9,597 bases of DNA, taken from contig JAGWRL010000029.1 of assembly GCA_028876585.1 (NCBI GenBank), forward strand, positions 1-9,597. Reading direction: 5' to 3'. Every line of letters starts with the position of its first letter. Positions within the stretch are counted from its first letter, which is position 1. The notes under the pieces are model-generated. The model was not told the origin of the DNA. It worked only from the letters and a program-made list of their open reading frames with translations, and searched no databases. Positions 1-6,776 of this stretch are shown in pieces. Source of the stretch: Pseudomonadota bacterium (GTDB lineage: Bacteria; Pseudomonadota; Alphaproteobacteria; Rhizobiales; Beijerinckiaceae). A program made the translations under genes and the position numbers.

Positions 1-645
1 ATGGGTCTGGCAATGGAACGTCACGCCCTCCGCCTTCATCTGCTCGACGCGGCGCTCGATATGGCGCTTTTCGAGCTTGAAGTCGGGGATGCCGTAGCGC
101 AGCAGCCCGCCGGGATGGGCGTTCTTCTCATAGAGATGCACGTCATGGCCGACGCGGGCGAGTTGCTGCGCGCAGGCCAAGCCCGCCGGACCCGAGCCGA
201 CCACGGCGACGCGCTTGCCGGTCTTGCGCTCCGGCGGCTCCGGCTTGACCCAGCCCTGCTCCCAGGCGCGATCGACGATGGCGCATTCGATCGTCTTGAT
301 CGTGACCGGCGTGTCCTGAATGTTGAGCGTGCACGACGCCTCGCACGGCGCCGGGCAGACGCGGCCGGTGAATTCGGGGAAATTGTTGGTGGAATGCAGG
401 TTGCGCGACGCCTCGCGCCAGTCGCCGCGATAGACGAGGTCGTTCCAGTCGGGGATCTGGTTGTTGACGGGGCAGCCGTTGTGACAATAGGGGATGCCGC
501 AGTTCATGCAGCGCGCCGCCTGGTTGCGGGTGCCCTCCTCGCTAAGCGGCAGCATGAATTCGCGGTAATGGCGGATGCGGTCGGAGGCCGGGGCGTAACG
601 CCGGTCCGCGCGGTCGATCTCCAGAAACCCCGTGACCTTTCCCAT
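1..645 (-). CDS. gltD: Glutamate synthase [NADPH] small subunit, N-terminal part (runs off left edge)
   Basis: GltD passes electrons from NADPH through FAD and iron-sulfur clusters to the large subunit GltB, which makes two glutamates from glutamine and 2-oxoglutarate (GS-GOGAT ammonium assimilation, cytoplasm). The 215 visible residues hold the family's Cys-rich N-terminus: Cys46, 49, 54 and 58 in [15 protein letters not shown], then Cys97, 101 and 105 in [11 protein letters not shown]. The FAD-binding loop GSGPAG follows at 150-155, then [15 protein letters not shown] at 178-191, typical of GltD-like oxidoreductases. The NADPH domain lies beyond the window; full-length GltD is about 470-490 residues. 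The start at 645 gives the usual MGK.TGFLE opening, though only a weak GGGAAAG lies ahead of it. The upstream neighbour on the same strand is a regulator, not gltB, so gltB must be downstream (outside the window) or elsewhere. Identity is secure; the gene is truncated only by the window edge. Confidence 0.97.
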   Translation of the reverse strand, partial: MGKVTGFLEIDRADRRYAPASDRIRHYREFMLPLSEEGTRNQAARCMNCGIPYCHNGCPVNNQIPDWNDLVYRGDWREASRNLHSTNNFPEFTGRVCPAPCEASCTLNIQDTPVTIKTIECAIVDRAWEQGWVKPEPPERKTGKRVAVVGSGPAGLACAQQLARVGHDVHLYEKNAHPGGLLRYGIPDFKLEKRHIERRVEQMKAEGVTFHCQTH

Positions 646-715
646 CGATCTTTCCCGTGACGCAAAGCCGCTCAACGCCGCGCAAGTCGCCGGCGCGCCG
701 CTCCTTCCCTTATCC

Positions 716-758
716 CGCGACGATATGCAAGATCGTCGCGCGACGATATGCAAGATCG
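716..758. repeat. Two 20-bp direct repeats with interleaved palindromes upstream of gltD
   Basis: CGCGACGATATGCAAGATCG occurs perfectly at 716-735 and 739-758 (period 23 bp, 3 bp apart). CGCGACGAT (716-724) also pairs with ATCGTCGCG (732-740), giving a 9-bp stem with a 7-nt loop. ATCGTCGCGCGACGAT at 732-747 is a perfect 16-bp palindrome across the junction. It lies 71 bp upstream of the gltD start and just past the stop of the XRE gene. The period is about two helical turns, so a tandem operator controlling gltD is plausible. No T-run follows the stem on either strand, so it is not a classical terminator. The binding protein is unknown. Confidence 0.75.
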
Positions 759-778
759 AAACCGCGGCCGGGCGCGGC

Positions 779-1330
779 TCAGAACGTCGGCGGCGTGCAG
801 GCCGAGACGATGACGAGATCGCTCTCCCCGGCATTGGCGAAACTATGCGGCCGGCGGCTGTCGAACCGGTAGGCGTCGCCCTCGTCGAGTTCGTAGCGCC
901 GCCCGTCGACCTCCAGCGCCAGCCGTCCCTTGATGACGAGGCCTGCCTCCTCGCCCTGATGCGACAGCAGATGCGGCCCCGAGCGCGCGCCCGGCCGGTA
1001 GCGCTCATGGATCATCTGCAGGGCGCGGCCGCGCAGGTCGGCGCCGACCTGGCGGTACGACACGGCGCCGCCGGCGATCTCCGTCAATTCGCGCGCGCGC
1101 ACCACCACTTGCTCCCCCGCGCCCTCGTCGCCGGCGAAGAATTCGCCCATCGACAGGCCGAGCGCCGCGAGAATCTGCCGCAAAGCCGACACCGAGGGGC
1201 TGACTTTATCGGCCTCGATGGTCGAAATCGCGCCGTTGGAGACGCGCGCGCGCCGCGCCAGCTCGCGCTGCGAAAGGCCGGCGCGCTGACGTAAGGTTCG
1301 CAGCCGGGGACCGAGCGGGGAGGTGTTCAT
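779..1330 (-). CDS. XRE-family transcriptional regulator with C-terminal cupin domain (PuuR-like layout)
   Basis: A 183-residue DNA-binding regulator. Residues about 7-61 form an XRE/Cro helix-turn-helix ([19 protein letters not shown], then [20 protein letters not shown] and the [13 protein letters not shown] end typical of these domains). Residues about 108-178 form a single cupin_2 beta-barrel, with [15 protein letters not shown] at 123-137 and RRPHSF at 159-164. Family members such as PuuR sense small metabolites, often polyamines or amino-acid derivatives, and repress nearby catabolic genes. Here the gene is divergent from an omega-amino-acid transaminase, which suggests that gene is its target; this is inference. 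The ATG at 1330 has no Shine-Dalgarno sequence, but a good -35/-10 pair places transcription start within a few bases of it, so a leaderless message is likely. The ligand is unknown. The domain call is firm. Confidence 0.93.
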   Translation of the reverse strand: MNTSPLGPRLRTLRQRAGLSQRELARRARVSNGAISTIEADKVSPSVSALRQILAALGLSMGEFFAGDEGAGEQVVVRARELTEIAGGAVSYRQVGADLRGRALQMIHERYRPGARSGPHLLSHQGEEAGLVIKGRLALEVDGRRYELDEGDAYRFDSRRPHSFANAGESDLVIVSACTPPTF

Positions 1331-1331
1331 G

Positions 1332-1349
1332 CGTTCAAAATTTAGAACG
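1332..1349. promoter_or_regulatory. Candidate operator of the XRE-cupin regulator
   Basis: CGTTCAAAATTTAGAACG is an 18-bp near-perfect palindrome (16 of 18 positions symmetric, with CGTTC/GAACG arms around AAATTT). It lies directly before the regulator ATG and covers its predicted -10 box. More GAAC copies follow at 1354-1357 and 1362-1365. Symmetry and position suit autorepression by a dimeric XRE regulator, and possibly control of the divergent transaminase. Binding itself is inferred. Confidence 0.6.
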
Positions 1350-1367
1350 GACTGAACGCGCGAACAA
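1339..1367 (-). promoter_or_regulatory. Probable sigma70-type promoter of the XRE-cupin gene
   Basis: Read on the minus strand, TTGTTC (1362-1367) is followed after exactly 17 bp by TAAATT (1339-1344). Transcription would start near 1331-1333, one to three bases before the ATG at 1330, with no room for a ribosome binding site. That fits a leaderless transcript. The -10 box sits inside the palindrome at 1332-1349. Confidence 0.5.
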
Positions 1368-1422
1368 CTGGACTTCGCGCGGGCTGGAGGGCAATGCTCA
1401 GAAAAGCGATCAAATCAGCCAG

Positions 1423-1427
1423 AGGAG
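1423..1427 (+). promoter_or_regulatory. Ribosome binding site that decides the transaminase start
   Basis: AGGAG ends 5 nt before the ATG at 1433. The in-frame ATG at 1394 has GGAGG only 3 nt ahead, which is too close, and would add 13 residues not expected in the family. The 1433 start is preferred. Confidence 0.7.
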
Positions 1428-1432
1428 CGCCC

Positions 1433-2770
1433 ATGCCCGCCGCCACCCCCCGCGCGGAAGTCCCCAACGATCTCGCCGCCTTCTGGATGCCGTTCACGCC
1501 CAATCGCGCGTTCAAGAAGCGCCCGCGCCTGATCGCCCGCTCCAAGGACATGCACTATTACACCCCCGAGGGGCGCGAAATCCTCGACGCCACCGCCGCT
1601 CTGTGGTGCTGCAACGCCGGCCACAACCGCGCCCCGATCGTGCGCGCGATCCAGGAGCAGGCGGCCGAACTGGATTTCTCCCCCACCTTCCAGTTCGCCC
1701 ACCCCAAAGCCTTCGCGCTGTCGGCGCGCATCGCCGCGCTGGCGCCGGGCGATCTCGATCATGTGTTCTTCTGCAATTCCGGTTCGGAGGCCGCCGACAC
1801 GGCGCTGAAGATCGCGCTCGCCTATCACAACGTCACCGGCAACGCCTCGCGGCAGCGGCTGATCGGGCGCGAGCGCGGTTATCACGGCGTCGGCTTCGGC
1901 GGCATCACGGTCGGCGGCATGGTCAACAACCGCAAATTCTTCGGCACGCTGCTCGCCGGCGCCGACCATCTGCCCGCCACCTATGACCGCGAGCGCCAGG
2001 CCTTCACCAAGGGCGAGCCGGAATATGGCGTCCACTTCGCCGACGAGTTGGAGAAACTGGTCGCCCTGCACGACGCCTCGACCTTCGCCGCCGTGATCGT
2101 CGAGCCGATGGCCGGCTCGACCGGCGTCCTGCCGGCGCCGAAAGGCTATCTGAAGCGCCTGCGCGAAATCTGCGACAAATACGGCATCCTGCTGGTGTTC
2201 GACGAGGTCATCACCGGCTTCGGCCGCATGGGCTTCCCCTTCGCCGCCGAGCGTTACGGCGTGATCCCCGACATGATCACCTTCGCCAAGGGCGTCACGT
2301 CAGGCACGGTGCCGATGGGCGGCGTGATCGTGCGCAAGCACATCCACGACGCCTTCATGAAAGGCCCCGACCACGCGATCGAATTGTTCCACGGCTACAC
2401 CTATTCCGGCCACCCGCTCGCCTGCGCCGCGGCGCTCGCCACGCTCGACGTCTATCGCGACGAAAACCTGTTCGAGCGGGTGCGGACGCTGGAGCCGAAG
2501 TGGTGCGACGCGCTGATGAGCCTGAAAGGGCTGCCCCATGTGGTCGACATCCGCTGCGTCGGCCTCACCGGCGCGATCGACCTCGCCCCGATCGCCGGCT
2601 CGCCGACGCTGCGCGGCTACAAGCTGCTGGAGCATTCCTTCCACGAGGAAGGGATCATGCTGCGCCTCAGCGGCGACACGATCGAACTGACCCCGCCGTT
2701 CATCGTCAGCGAGGCCCAGATCGGCGAGATCGTCGACAAGGTCGCAAGCTCGATCAAGGCGGTGGCGTAA
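1433..2770 (+). CDS. Omega-amino acid (beta-alanine):pyruvate aminotransferase, class III, PLP-dependent
   Basis: A 445-residue fold-type I aminotransferase that moves the terminal amino group of beta-alanine or another omega-amino acid or amine to pyruvate, giving L-alanine and a semialdehyde (family of EC 2.6.1.18). The N-terminal FWMPFTPNRAFKKRPRL is characteristic of this subgroup. PLP-site residues are visible: SGSEA at 116-120 for phosphate binding, YHG in RERGYHGVGFGG, EPMAGSTGV, Asp257 in FDEVITGFGR for the pyridine nitrogen, and Lys286 in TFAKGVTSG as the Schiff-base lysine. The C-terminal ITR-like substrate and strand segments are intact, and the length matches the family (about 440-450). 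The gene faces away from the XRE-cupin regulator, its likely controller. It ends 4 bp from the convergent DedA gene. Exact substrate preference (beta-alanine, putrescine-derived amines, others) cannot be read from the sequence. Confidence 0.93.
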   Translation: MPAATPRAEVPNDLAAFWMPFTPNRAFKKRPRLIARSKDMHYYTPEGREILDATAALWCCNAGHNRAPIVRAIQEQAAELDFSPTFQFAHPKAFALSARIAALAPGDLDHVFFCNSGSEAADTALKIALAYHNVTGNASRQRLIGRERGYHGVGFGGITVGGMVNNRKFFGTLLAGADHLPATYDRERQAFTKGEPEYGVHFADELEKLVALHDASTFAAVIVEPMAGSTGVLPAPKGYLKRLREICDKYGILLVFDEVITGFGRMGFPFAAERYGVIPDMITFAKGVTSGTVPMGGVIVRKHIHDAFMKGPDHAIELFHGYTYSGHPLACAAALATLDVYRDENLFERVRTLEPKWCDALMSLKGLPHVVDIRCVGLTGAIDLAPIAGSPTLRGYKLLEHSFHEEGIMLRLSGDTIELTPPFIVSEAQIGEIVDKVASSIKAVA

Positions 2771-2774
2771 GGCG

Positions 2775-3305
2775 TCAGCCGAGCCAGCGCAGCAGATATT
2801 TGAGGCCGACCGCGCCGGGGGCGAGCGTCAGGAACGCCCAGGCCAGCGCGGAGGCCCAGTTCGCGAGCTGAAACGGCGCCGCCGGCATCTGCGCGATCCC
2901 GGCGGCGAGCGGCACGGCGGCGCGCAGCGGGCCGAAGAATTTGGCTGTGAACACCCCGATCGCGCCCCATTTCGCGAAAAAGGCGTGGCCGCGCGGCAGC
3001 AAGCCGGGATAGCGCGACAGCGGCCAGAGGCGGCCGATCGGCTCGTGAAAAATGTAACCGAGCCAATAGGAAAGCCAATCCCCCAGCCCGGCGCCGAGCA
3101 CCGCCGCGAGCCAGATCGGCCAGAAATCGAGCCCGCCGGCGCCGATCAGCGCGCCGATGCCCCACAGCATCACGGTGGCGGGAAACAACAGCGACACGAA
3201 GGCGAGCGACTCGCCGAAGGCGAGCGCGAACACGATCGGCGCCGCCGACGGCTTGTGCAATTTCACGAAAGCGACGACCGTGTCGGCGATGTCGGCCATC
3301 GTCAT
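2775..3305 (-). CDS. DedA-family membrane protein, short and divergent
   Basis: A 176-residue inner-membrane protein of the DedA/SNARE-associated (VTT) family, whose members act in lipid-carrier recycling, membrane homeostasis and proton-linked transport. The first hydrophobic hairpin (about 22-56) carries Glu32 in FGESLAFVS. GAGLGDWLSYWLG at 71-83 matches the conserved G.GD..Y..G element. FTAKFFGPLRAAVPLAAG at 119-136 is the family signature before the late helices. Compared with the second DedA protein in the window, the PGE of the first hairpin is replaced by Phe-Pro-Ala-Thr (41-44), and the first signature Arg by Lys122; Arg128 is kept. The start at 3305 has GGAG 10 nt upstream, and an in-frame ATG at 3299 is a weaker choice. 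It is shorter than the usual 195-220 residues because the C-terminal tail is missing. The function is assigned at family level only. Confidence 0.88.
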   Translation of the reverse strand: MTMADIADTVVAFVKLHKPSAAPIVFALAFGESLAFVSLLFPATVMLWGIGALIGAGGLDFWPIWLAAVLGAGLGDWLSYWLGYIFHEPIGRLWPLSRYPGLLPRGHAFFAKWGAIGVFTAKFFGPLRAAVPLAAGIAQMPAAPFQLANWASALAWAFLTLAPGAVGLKYLLRWLG

Positions 3306-3381
3306 GGGCTTTTCGCTCCGGGTTTCAGCGCAGGACGTGTGTCATGGCCGCGCCGCGGCGCGCAATGGGAGATGTCGGGCG

Positions 3382-4575
3382 ATGACGGAAGCCGGACCGG
3401 GTGCGGAGCGCGGCCTCGACCGGGCGCTGACCCTGGGGCCGCTCATTCTCTACGGGCTGGGAATCATCGTCGGGGCTGGCGTCTACGTAGCGCTCAGCGC
3501 GGTGATGCGGCGGGCGGGCGAGGCGGCGCCGCTTTCCTTCCTGCTCGCCGGCGTCTCGGCGGCGCTGACCGGCTTGTGCTACGCGGAACTGGCGGCGCGT
3601 TTCCCCGAGGCGTCCGGGGCGGCGGCGTTCGTCCGACACGGATTCCGCTCCGATCTCGTCAGCGGCGCGGTGGCGCTGGCGATCACCGCGGCGACCGGCG
3701 TCGCCGCCGCCTCGATCGCGCATGGCGCGGCGATGTATCTGCGGCCGTTCGAGGCGCTCGATCCGACGCTCGTCACCGCCCTCGTCATTGCGGTCAACAC
3801 CGCCATCGCGATCTACGGCGTGAAGGCCAGCGTCGGCCTCGCCGCGGCGATCGGGGCGCTGGAAATCGTCGGGCTGCTCGCGGTCATCGTCGCGGGGCTG
3901 CATCTGGCTCCGGACTACGGGATGGAGCAGGTCTTTCCGGCGAAGATCGCGGGCTGGCTGGGGGTGTTCGCCGGCGCCTTCACCGCCTTTTTCGCCTTCA
4001 TCGGCTTTGAAACGCTGGTCAATCTGGCCGAGGAGGTGAAAGACCCGACCCGCACCGTGCCACGCGGCGTCATCGGCGCCATCGCGGCCAGCACGGCGCT
4101 CTATGTCATGGTGGCGCTTGCGGTCGTTCTGTCGGACAAGGCGGGCGCCAACCCGCTGCTCGGCCTGTTCCAGGGCCGGGTGGCGTTGACGTTCGCCACG
4201 GTCGGTTTCGTCTCCATCGCCAACGGCGTGCTGGTCGAAATCCTCATGCTGTCGCGCCTGTTCTACGGCATGGCGCGCGCTGGCCGGTTGCCGCGGGCGT
4301 TGGGCCGCATCAACGGCGTCACCCGCACCCCTGTCATCGCGACGCTCGCGGCCGGGGCGATCATCCTCGCCGTCGCGCTGCTCGCGCCATTCGAGCGCCT
4401 GCTGGCGGCGGCCAACGCGCTCACGCTCAGCATATTCCTTGTCGTCGATGCGGCGCTGCTGCTGGTCAAACGCCGCGCCGACGCGCCGACGCCGGCGTTT
4501 TGCGCGCCAGGCTGGGTTCCGCCCGCGGCGATCCTGGCGACGCTGGCCCTGCTGCTGGCCGGCGCGGCGGGATAA
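3382..4575 (+). CDS. APC-superfamily amino acid/amine permease
   Basis: A 397-residue integral membrane transporter. The first helix has the glycine-rich unwound segment of APC permeases (GLGIIVGAGVYVAL, 25-38), where substrate amino and carboxyl groups bind. TM2 continues into CYAELAARFPEASGAAAF, typical of the family. FIGFETLVNLAEEVKDPTRT at 206-225 is the classic TM6 and following loop, and SRLFYGMARAGRLP at 291-304 is the conserved loop after TM8. I count about 11 helices. The protein stops right after the last one, so the usual twelfth helix and C-terminal tail are absent, making it short for the family (430-500). The start at 3382 follows GGGAGA by 9 nt; longer in-frame readings run antisense into the DedA gene. 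It is divergent from that gene (76 bp). The substrate is unknown; nearness to the transaminase only hints at amino acids or amines. Confidence 0.9.
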   Translation: MTEAGPGAERGLDRALTLGPLILYGLGIIVGAGVYVALSAVMRRAGEAAPLSFLLAGVSAALTGLCYAELAARFPEASGAAAFVRHGFRSDLVSGAVALAITAATGVAAASIAHGAAMYLRPFEALDPTLVTALVIAVNTAIAIYGVKASVGLAAAIGALEIVGLLAVIVAGLHLAPDYGMEQVFPAKIAGWLGVFAGAFTAFFAFIGFETLVNLAEEVKDPTRTVPRGVIGAIAASTALYVMVALAVVLSDKAGANPLLGLFQGRVALTFATVGFVSIANGVLVEILMLSRLFYGMARAGRLPRALGRINGVTRTPVIATLAAGAIILAVALLAPFERLLAAANALTLSIFLVVDAALLLVKRRADAPTPAFCAPGWVPPAAILATLALLLAGAAG

Positions 4576-4586
4576 GGCGCATCCTT

Positions 4587-4607
4587 GGCGCCGGCCGCGC
4601 CGGCGCC
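4587..4607 (+). promoter_or_regulatory. Perfect GC hairpin between permease and protease
   Basis: GGCGCCGGC (4587-4595) and GCCGGCGCC (4599-4607) form a 9-bp, all-GC stem with a 3-nt loop. It lies 12 bp past the permease stop and ends 12 nt before the protease ATG. No T-run follows, so an intrinsic terminator is doubtful. It may impede read-through, protect a 3' end, or limit protease translation, since the 44-nt gap has no clear Shine-Dalgarno sequence. Confidence 0.55.
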
Positions 4608-4619
4608 CATATCTCGCTC

Positions 4620-5606
4620 ATGCTTGACGAACTCTCCTTCACCCTCGACGCCGAGGCCGAGTCGCACGGCCCCGGCGCGCCCTCCGGCGACGACGAGGCG
4701 CTCGACGCCTATTCCCGCGCCATCACCCGCGCGGTGGATATCGTCGGCCCCAGCGTGGTGCGCGTCGATGTGCGCGGCGGCGCCGGCTCGGGCGTCATCG
4801 TCTCGCCCGACGGGCTGGCGCTCACCAACAGCCACGTCGTCAACGGCGCGCGCAGCGTCAGCCTGACCACGCTCGACGGCCGCCAACTGACCGCCCGCGT
4901 GCTCGGCGACGATCCCGACACCGACCTGGCGCTGCTGCGCGTCGAGACGGATGTCGCGCTGCCGGCCGCCAAGCTCGGCGATTCCGCGAAACTCAAGCGC
5001 GGCCAGATCGCCATAGCCATCGGCAATCCGCTCGGCTTCGACGCCACGGTGACGGCGGGCGTGGTCTCCGCGCTCGGGCGCAGCCTGCGCGCCAAATCCG
5101 GCCGCCGCATCGAGGACGTGGTGCAGACCGACGCCGCGCTCAATCCCGGCAATTCCGGTGGGCCGCTGGTGTCGTCGGCCGGCGAGGTGATCGGGGTTAA
5201 CACCGCCATCATCATGGGCGCGCAGGGCATCTGCTTCGCCGTCGCCGCCAACACCGCCCATGTCGTGGCCGGCGAGATCGCCCGCCACGGCCGGGTGCGG
5301 CGCGCCTATATCGGCGTCGCGGCGGCGACGACGGCGATTCCGCGCCGCATCGCGCTGGCGCAGGGGTTGACGCAGGCGCATGCGGCGCAACTGGTCGAGA
5401 TCGATCAGGCCGGGCCGGCGGCGCAGGCGGGGCTGTTGACCGGCGATCTCGTCATCGCGCTCGACGGCAAACCGGTGAGCGACGTCGCCGACCTGTTGCG
5501 CGCGCTCGACGCGGAGAAGATCAACCGCGCCGTCAGCATCGATTTCCTGCGCCGTTCGCAGCGGCTGCGACTATGGATCGGCCCGACCGAGCGGCGGGCG
5601 GCTTAA
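4620..5606 (+). CDS. HtrA/DegP-like serine protease with PDZ domain, apparently cytoplasmic
   Basis: A 328-residue trypsin-fold (S1C) protease. The catalytic triad is complete: His72 in LTNSHVV, Asp102 in DPDTDLALL, and Ser179 in NPGNSGGPL. One PDZ domain follows at about 228-315, with ...QAGPAAQAGLLTGDLVIALDGKPV giving the ligand-groove and loop pattern. HtrA proteases degrade or refold damaged proteins and are normally periplasmic. Here the first 30 residues are acidic and polar (MLDELSFTLDAEAE...), with no signal peptide or membrane anchor, so the protein should stay in the cytoplasm unless the start is wrong. The ATG at 4620 lacks a good ribosome binding site. A TTG at 4500 would extend the frame but would overlap the permease and still add no signal peptide. 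It lies 44 nt after the permease, so coupling is possible. The stop overlaps the convergent DedA stop in one TTAA. Confidence 0.9.
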   Translation: MLDELSFTLDAEAESHGPGAPSGDDEALDAYSRAITRAVDIVGPSVVRVDVRGGAGSGVIVSPDGLALTNSHVVNGARSVSLTTLDGRQLTARVLGDDPDTDLALLRVETDVALPAAKLGDSAKLKRGQIAIAIGNPLGFDATVTAGVVSALGRSLRAKSGRRIEDVVQTDAALNPGNSGGPLVSSAGEVIGVNTAIIMGAQGICFAVAANTAHVVAGEIARHGRVRRAYIGVAAATTAIPRRIALAQGLTQAHAAQLVEIDQAGPAAQAGLLTGDLVIALDGKPVSDVADLLRALDAEKINRAVSIDFLRRSQRLRLWIGPTERRAA

Positions 5607-6241
5607 CGGCGCGGCGCCAGCAGCGGCCCCGGCAACGCCGCTTCCGCCTCCGCGCGCAACGCCTGCGCATGGTGCGCGATGAAGCGGCTCGCCGCGATCG
5701 CTCCGATCACGGCGGCGATCAGCGCGGCGATACCGATCGGCCGGGCGTAGGTCTCGAACGCCCGGTCGAGAAAGAAGCCGCCGAGCCCGAAAACGCATGC
5801 CCAGACCACGCCGCCGAGCGCGTTGAAGGTCAAGAAGCGGATATATTCGAGCCGGTTCACCCCCGCCAGAAACGCGGCGAAGGTGCGCAGGATCGCGACG
5901 AAGCGGCCGAAGAACACGATCTTGCCGCCGTTACGCAGAAACAGATATTGCGCCACCTTGAGCTTGCCCTCGTCGACCGGCAGCACATGGCCGTAGCGGT
6001 AGAGCAAGGGAAAGCCGAACTCGCGGCCGACCCAATAGCCCATATTGTCGCCCAGAATCGCCGCCAGCGCCGCGCAGCCGATCACCGCCTCGATATTCAG
6101 CGTCCCCCGCCCGGCGAAGATGGCCGCCGTCACCAGCGCCGTCTCGCCCGGCAACGGCACGCCGGCGCTCTCCAGCGCCACCACGACGAAAACGGCGAAA
6201 TAGCCGTATTGCGCAATCGCGTGATGCAGGAAATCGAACAT
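5603..6241 (-). CDS. DedA-family membrane protein (canonical)
   Basis: A 212-residue inner-membrane VTT/DedA protein, the better conserved of two in this window. The first hairpin has ALESAGVPLPGETALVTAA (22-40), including Glu24 and the PGE triplet at 31-33. AILGDNMGYWVGREFG at 61-76 is the conserved G.GD..GY..GR element. KIVFFGRFVAILRTFAAFLAG at 107-127 carries the two signature arginines, Arg113 and Arg119, needed for function in studied homologues. Late helices end in a basic, Ala-rich cytoplasmic tail. The family is linked to undecaprenyl-phosphate or phospholipid flipping and to envelope stress tolerance. The MFDFLHHAIAQYGYFAVF start at 6241 is preferred because upstream in-frame sequence overlaps the preceding gene. 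That gene ends 7 bp upstream with no clear Shine-Dalgarno between them, suggesting translational coupling. The specific lipid is not assignable. Confidence 0.92.
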   Translation of the reverse strand: MFDFLHHAIAQYGYFAVFVVVALESAGVPLPGETALVTAAIFAGRGTLNIEAVIGCAALAAILGDNMGYWVGREFGFPLLYRYGHVLPVDEGKLKVAQYLFLRNGGKIVFFGRFVAILRTFAAFLAGVNRLEYIRFLTFNALGGVVWACVFGLGGFFLDRAFETYARPIGIAALIAAVIGAIAASRFIAHHAQALRAEAEAALPGPLLAPRR

Positions 6242-6248
6242 CGGCGGG

Positions 6249-6599
6249 TCAGCGCGACCCGCGTTGCGTAAGCCGGCGCGCATTGGCGCGCACGGTGCGT
6301 CGCGCCGGCCCCGCCGCCGCCTCGACGACGTCCACCAGCGCGTGCGAGACCTGCCGCGGCGTGGCGCCGCCGCGCAAGGCCGAGGCGAACAGGAACGCGC
6401 CCCAGGCCAGCGAGGCGTGGAAAGCGCCCTCACAGGCGGCCGCGATCTTTTCCTCCACCATCCGCGCCGCCTCGCGCGCGTTGTCGCCGCTGGGAAGCAG
6501 CAGACCCGGCGCGCGGGCGGCGATGGTGACCGCGGCGTCGACCCCGGATTGCGCGGACAGATTGGCGAAACGCGAAACGCGGCGCGAAAGCGAGCTCAT
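6249..6599 (-). CDS. Small phasin-like protein of unknown function
   Basis: A 116-residue soluble, helix-rich protein. There are no membrane segments or signal peptide. The central part, REAARMVEEKIAAACEGAF (42-60), followed by an amphipathic Ala-rich stretch and a C-terminal RRTVRANARRL (100-110), resembles a group of small alphaproteobacterial proteins that look like phasins, which coat polyhydroxyalkanoate granules. That likeness is from memory of the pattern and is not firm. GGAGAAG, 5 nt before the ATG, is a strong ribosome binding site and fixes the start at 6599. The gene precedes the canonical dedA by 7 bp on the same strand, so the two are probably one operon, transcribed from the 227-bp gap shared with the divergent CRP-type gene. 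Confidence 0.7.
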   Translation of the reverse strand: MSSLSRRVSRFANLSAQSGVDAAVTIAARAPGLLLPSGDNAREAARMVEEKIAAACEGAFHASLAWGAFLFASALRGGATPRQVSHALVDVVEAAAGPARRTVRANARRLTQRGSR

Positions 6600-6659
6600 T
6601 CAAACTTCTCCGAATTCATGGCACTATCCGCCGCAACCGCCGCCGCGCGCAACTGGTCA

Positions 6660-6676
6660 TTTGTCGCGCGGACAAA
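6660..6676. promoter_or_regulatory. Inverted repeat TTTGTC-N5-GACAAA in the divergent gap
   Basis: A perfect 6-bp inverted repeat around GCGCG lies 60 bp upstream of the phasin-like start. It is a plausible operator in the 227-bp region (6600-6826) between divergent genes. No known regulator consensus is matched. Confidence 0.4.
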
Positions 6677-6727
6677 GACACAAAGCAGGTTGCGGGATCG
6701 ATCGCGCTGGTTTGAACCAAAGCCATC

Positions 6728-6757
6728 GCCGCGACGATGCAATAACAGCGTCGCGGC
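6728..6757. promoter_or_regulatory. Long perfect inverted repeat upstream of the CRP-type gene
   Basis: GCCGCGACG (6728-6736) and CGTCGCGGC (6749-6757) are a perfect 9-bp pair separated by an AT-richer 12-nt loop. It sits 20 bp ahead of the predicted -35 box of the downstream regulator, a normal position for an activator or autoregulatory site. The ligand protein is unknown. Confidence 0.5.
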
Positions 6758-6776
6758 GCCTATTTGCGTTTGGATG

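Noticed and set aside
1..660. Long plus-strand reading frame opposite gltD
   Set aside because: It is the antisense shadow of gltD, whose Cys-cluster and FAD motifs are unmistakable.
716..758. CRISPR array
   Set aside because: There are only two repeat copies with a 3-bp gap, so there are no spacers.
716..760. Sigma54 promoter for gltD (TTGCAT on the minus strand)
   Set aside because: The -12-like TTGCA is present, but no GG lies at the required -24 spacing.
1394..1432. Upstream ATG for the transaminase, 13 codons longer
   Set aside because: Its GGAGG is only 3 nt from the ATG, whereas 1433 has AGGAG at 5 nt and gives the usual family length.
3350..3361. 12-bp palindrome GCGCCGCGGCGC in the DedA/permease gap
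   Set aside because: Its all-GC composition makes it likely by chance in this genome, and it has no positional support beyond lying in a short divergent gap.
2985..4010. 341-codon plus-strand frame across the DedA/permease junction
   Set aside because: Its Arg/Gly-rich composition is typical of an out-of-frame GC-rich shadow, and it overlaps two genes with recognisable families.
4263..5390. 375-codon minus-strand frame opposite permease and protease
   Set aside because: It is antisense to the catalytic triad region of the protease and has no recognisable domain.
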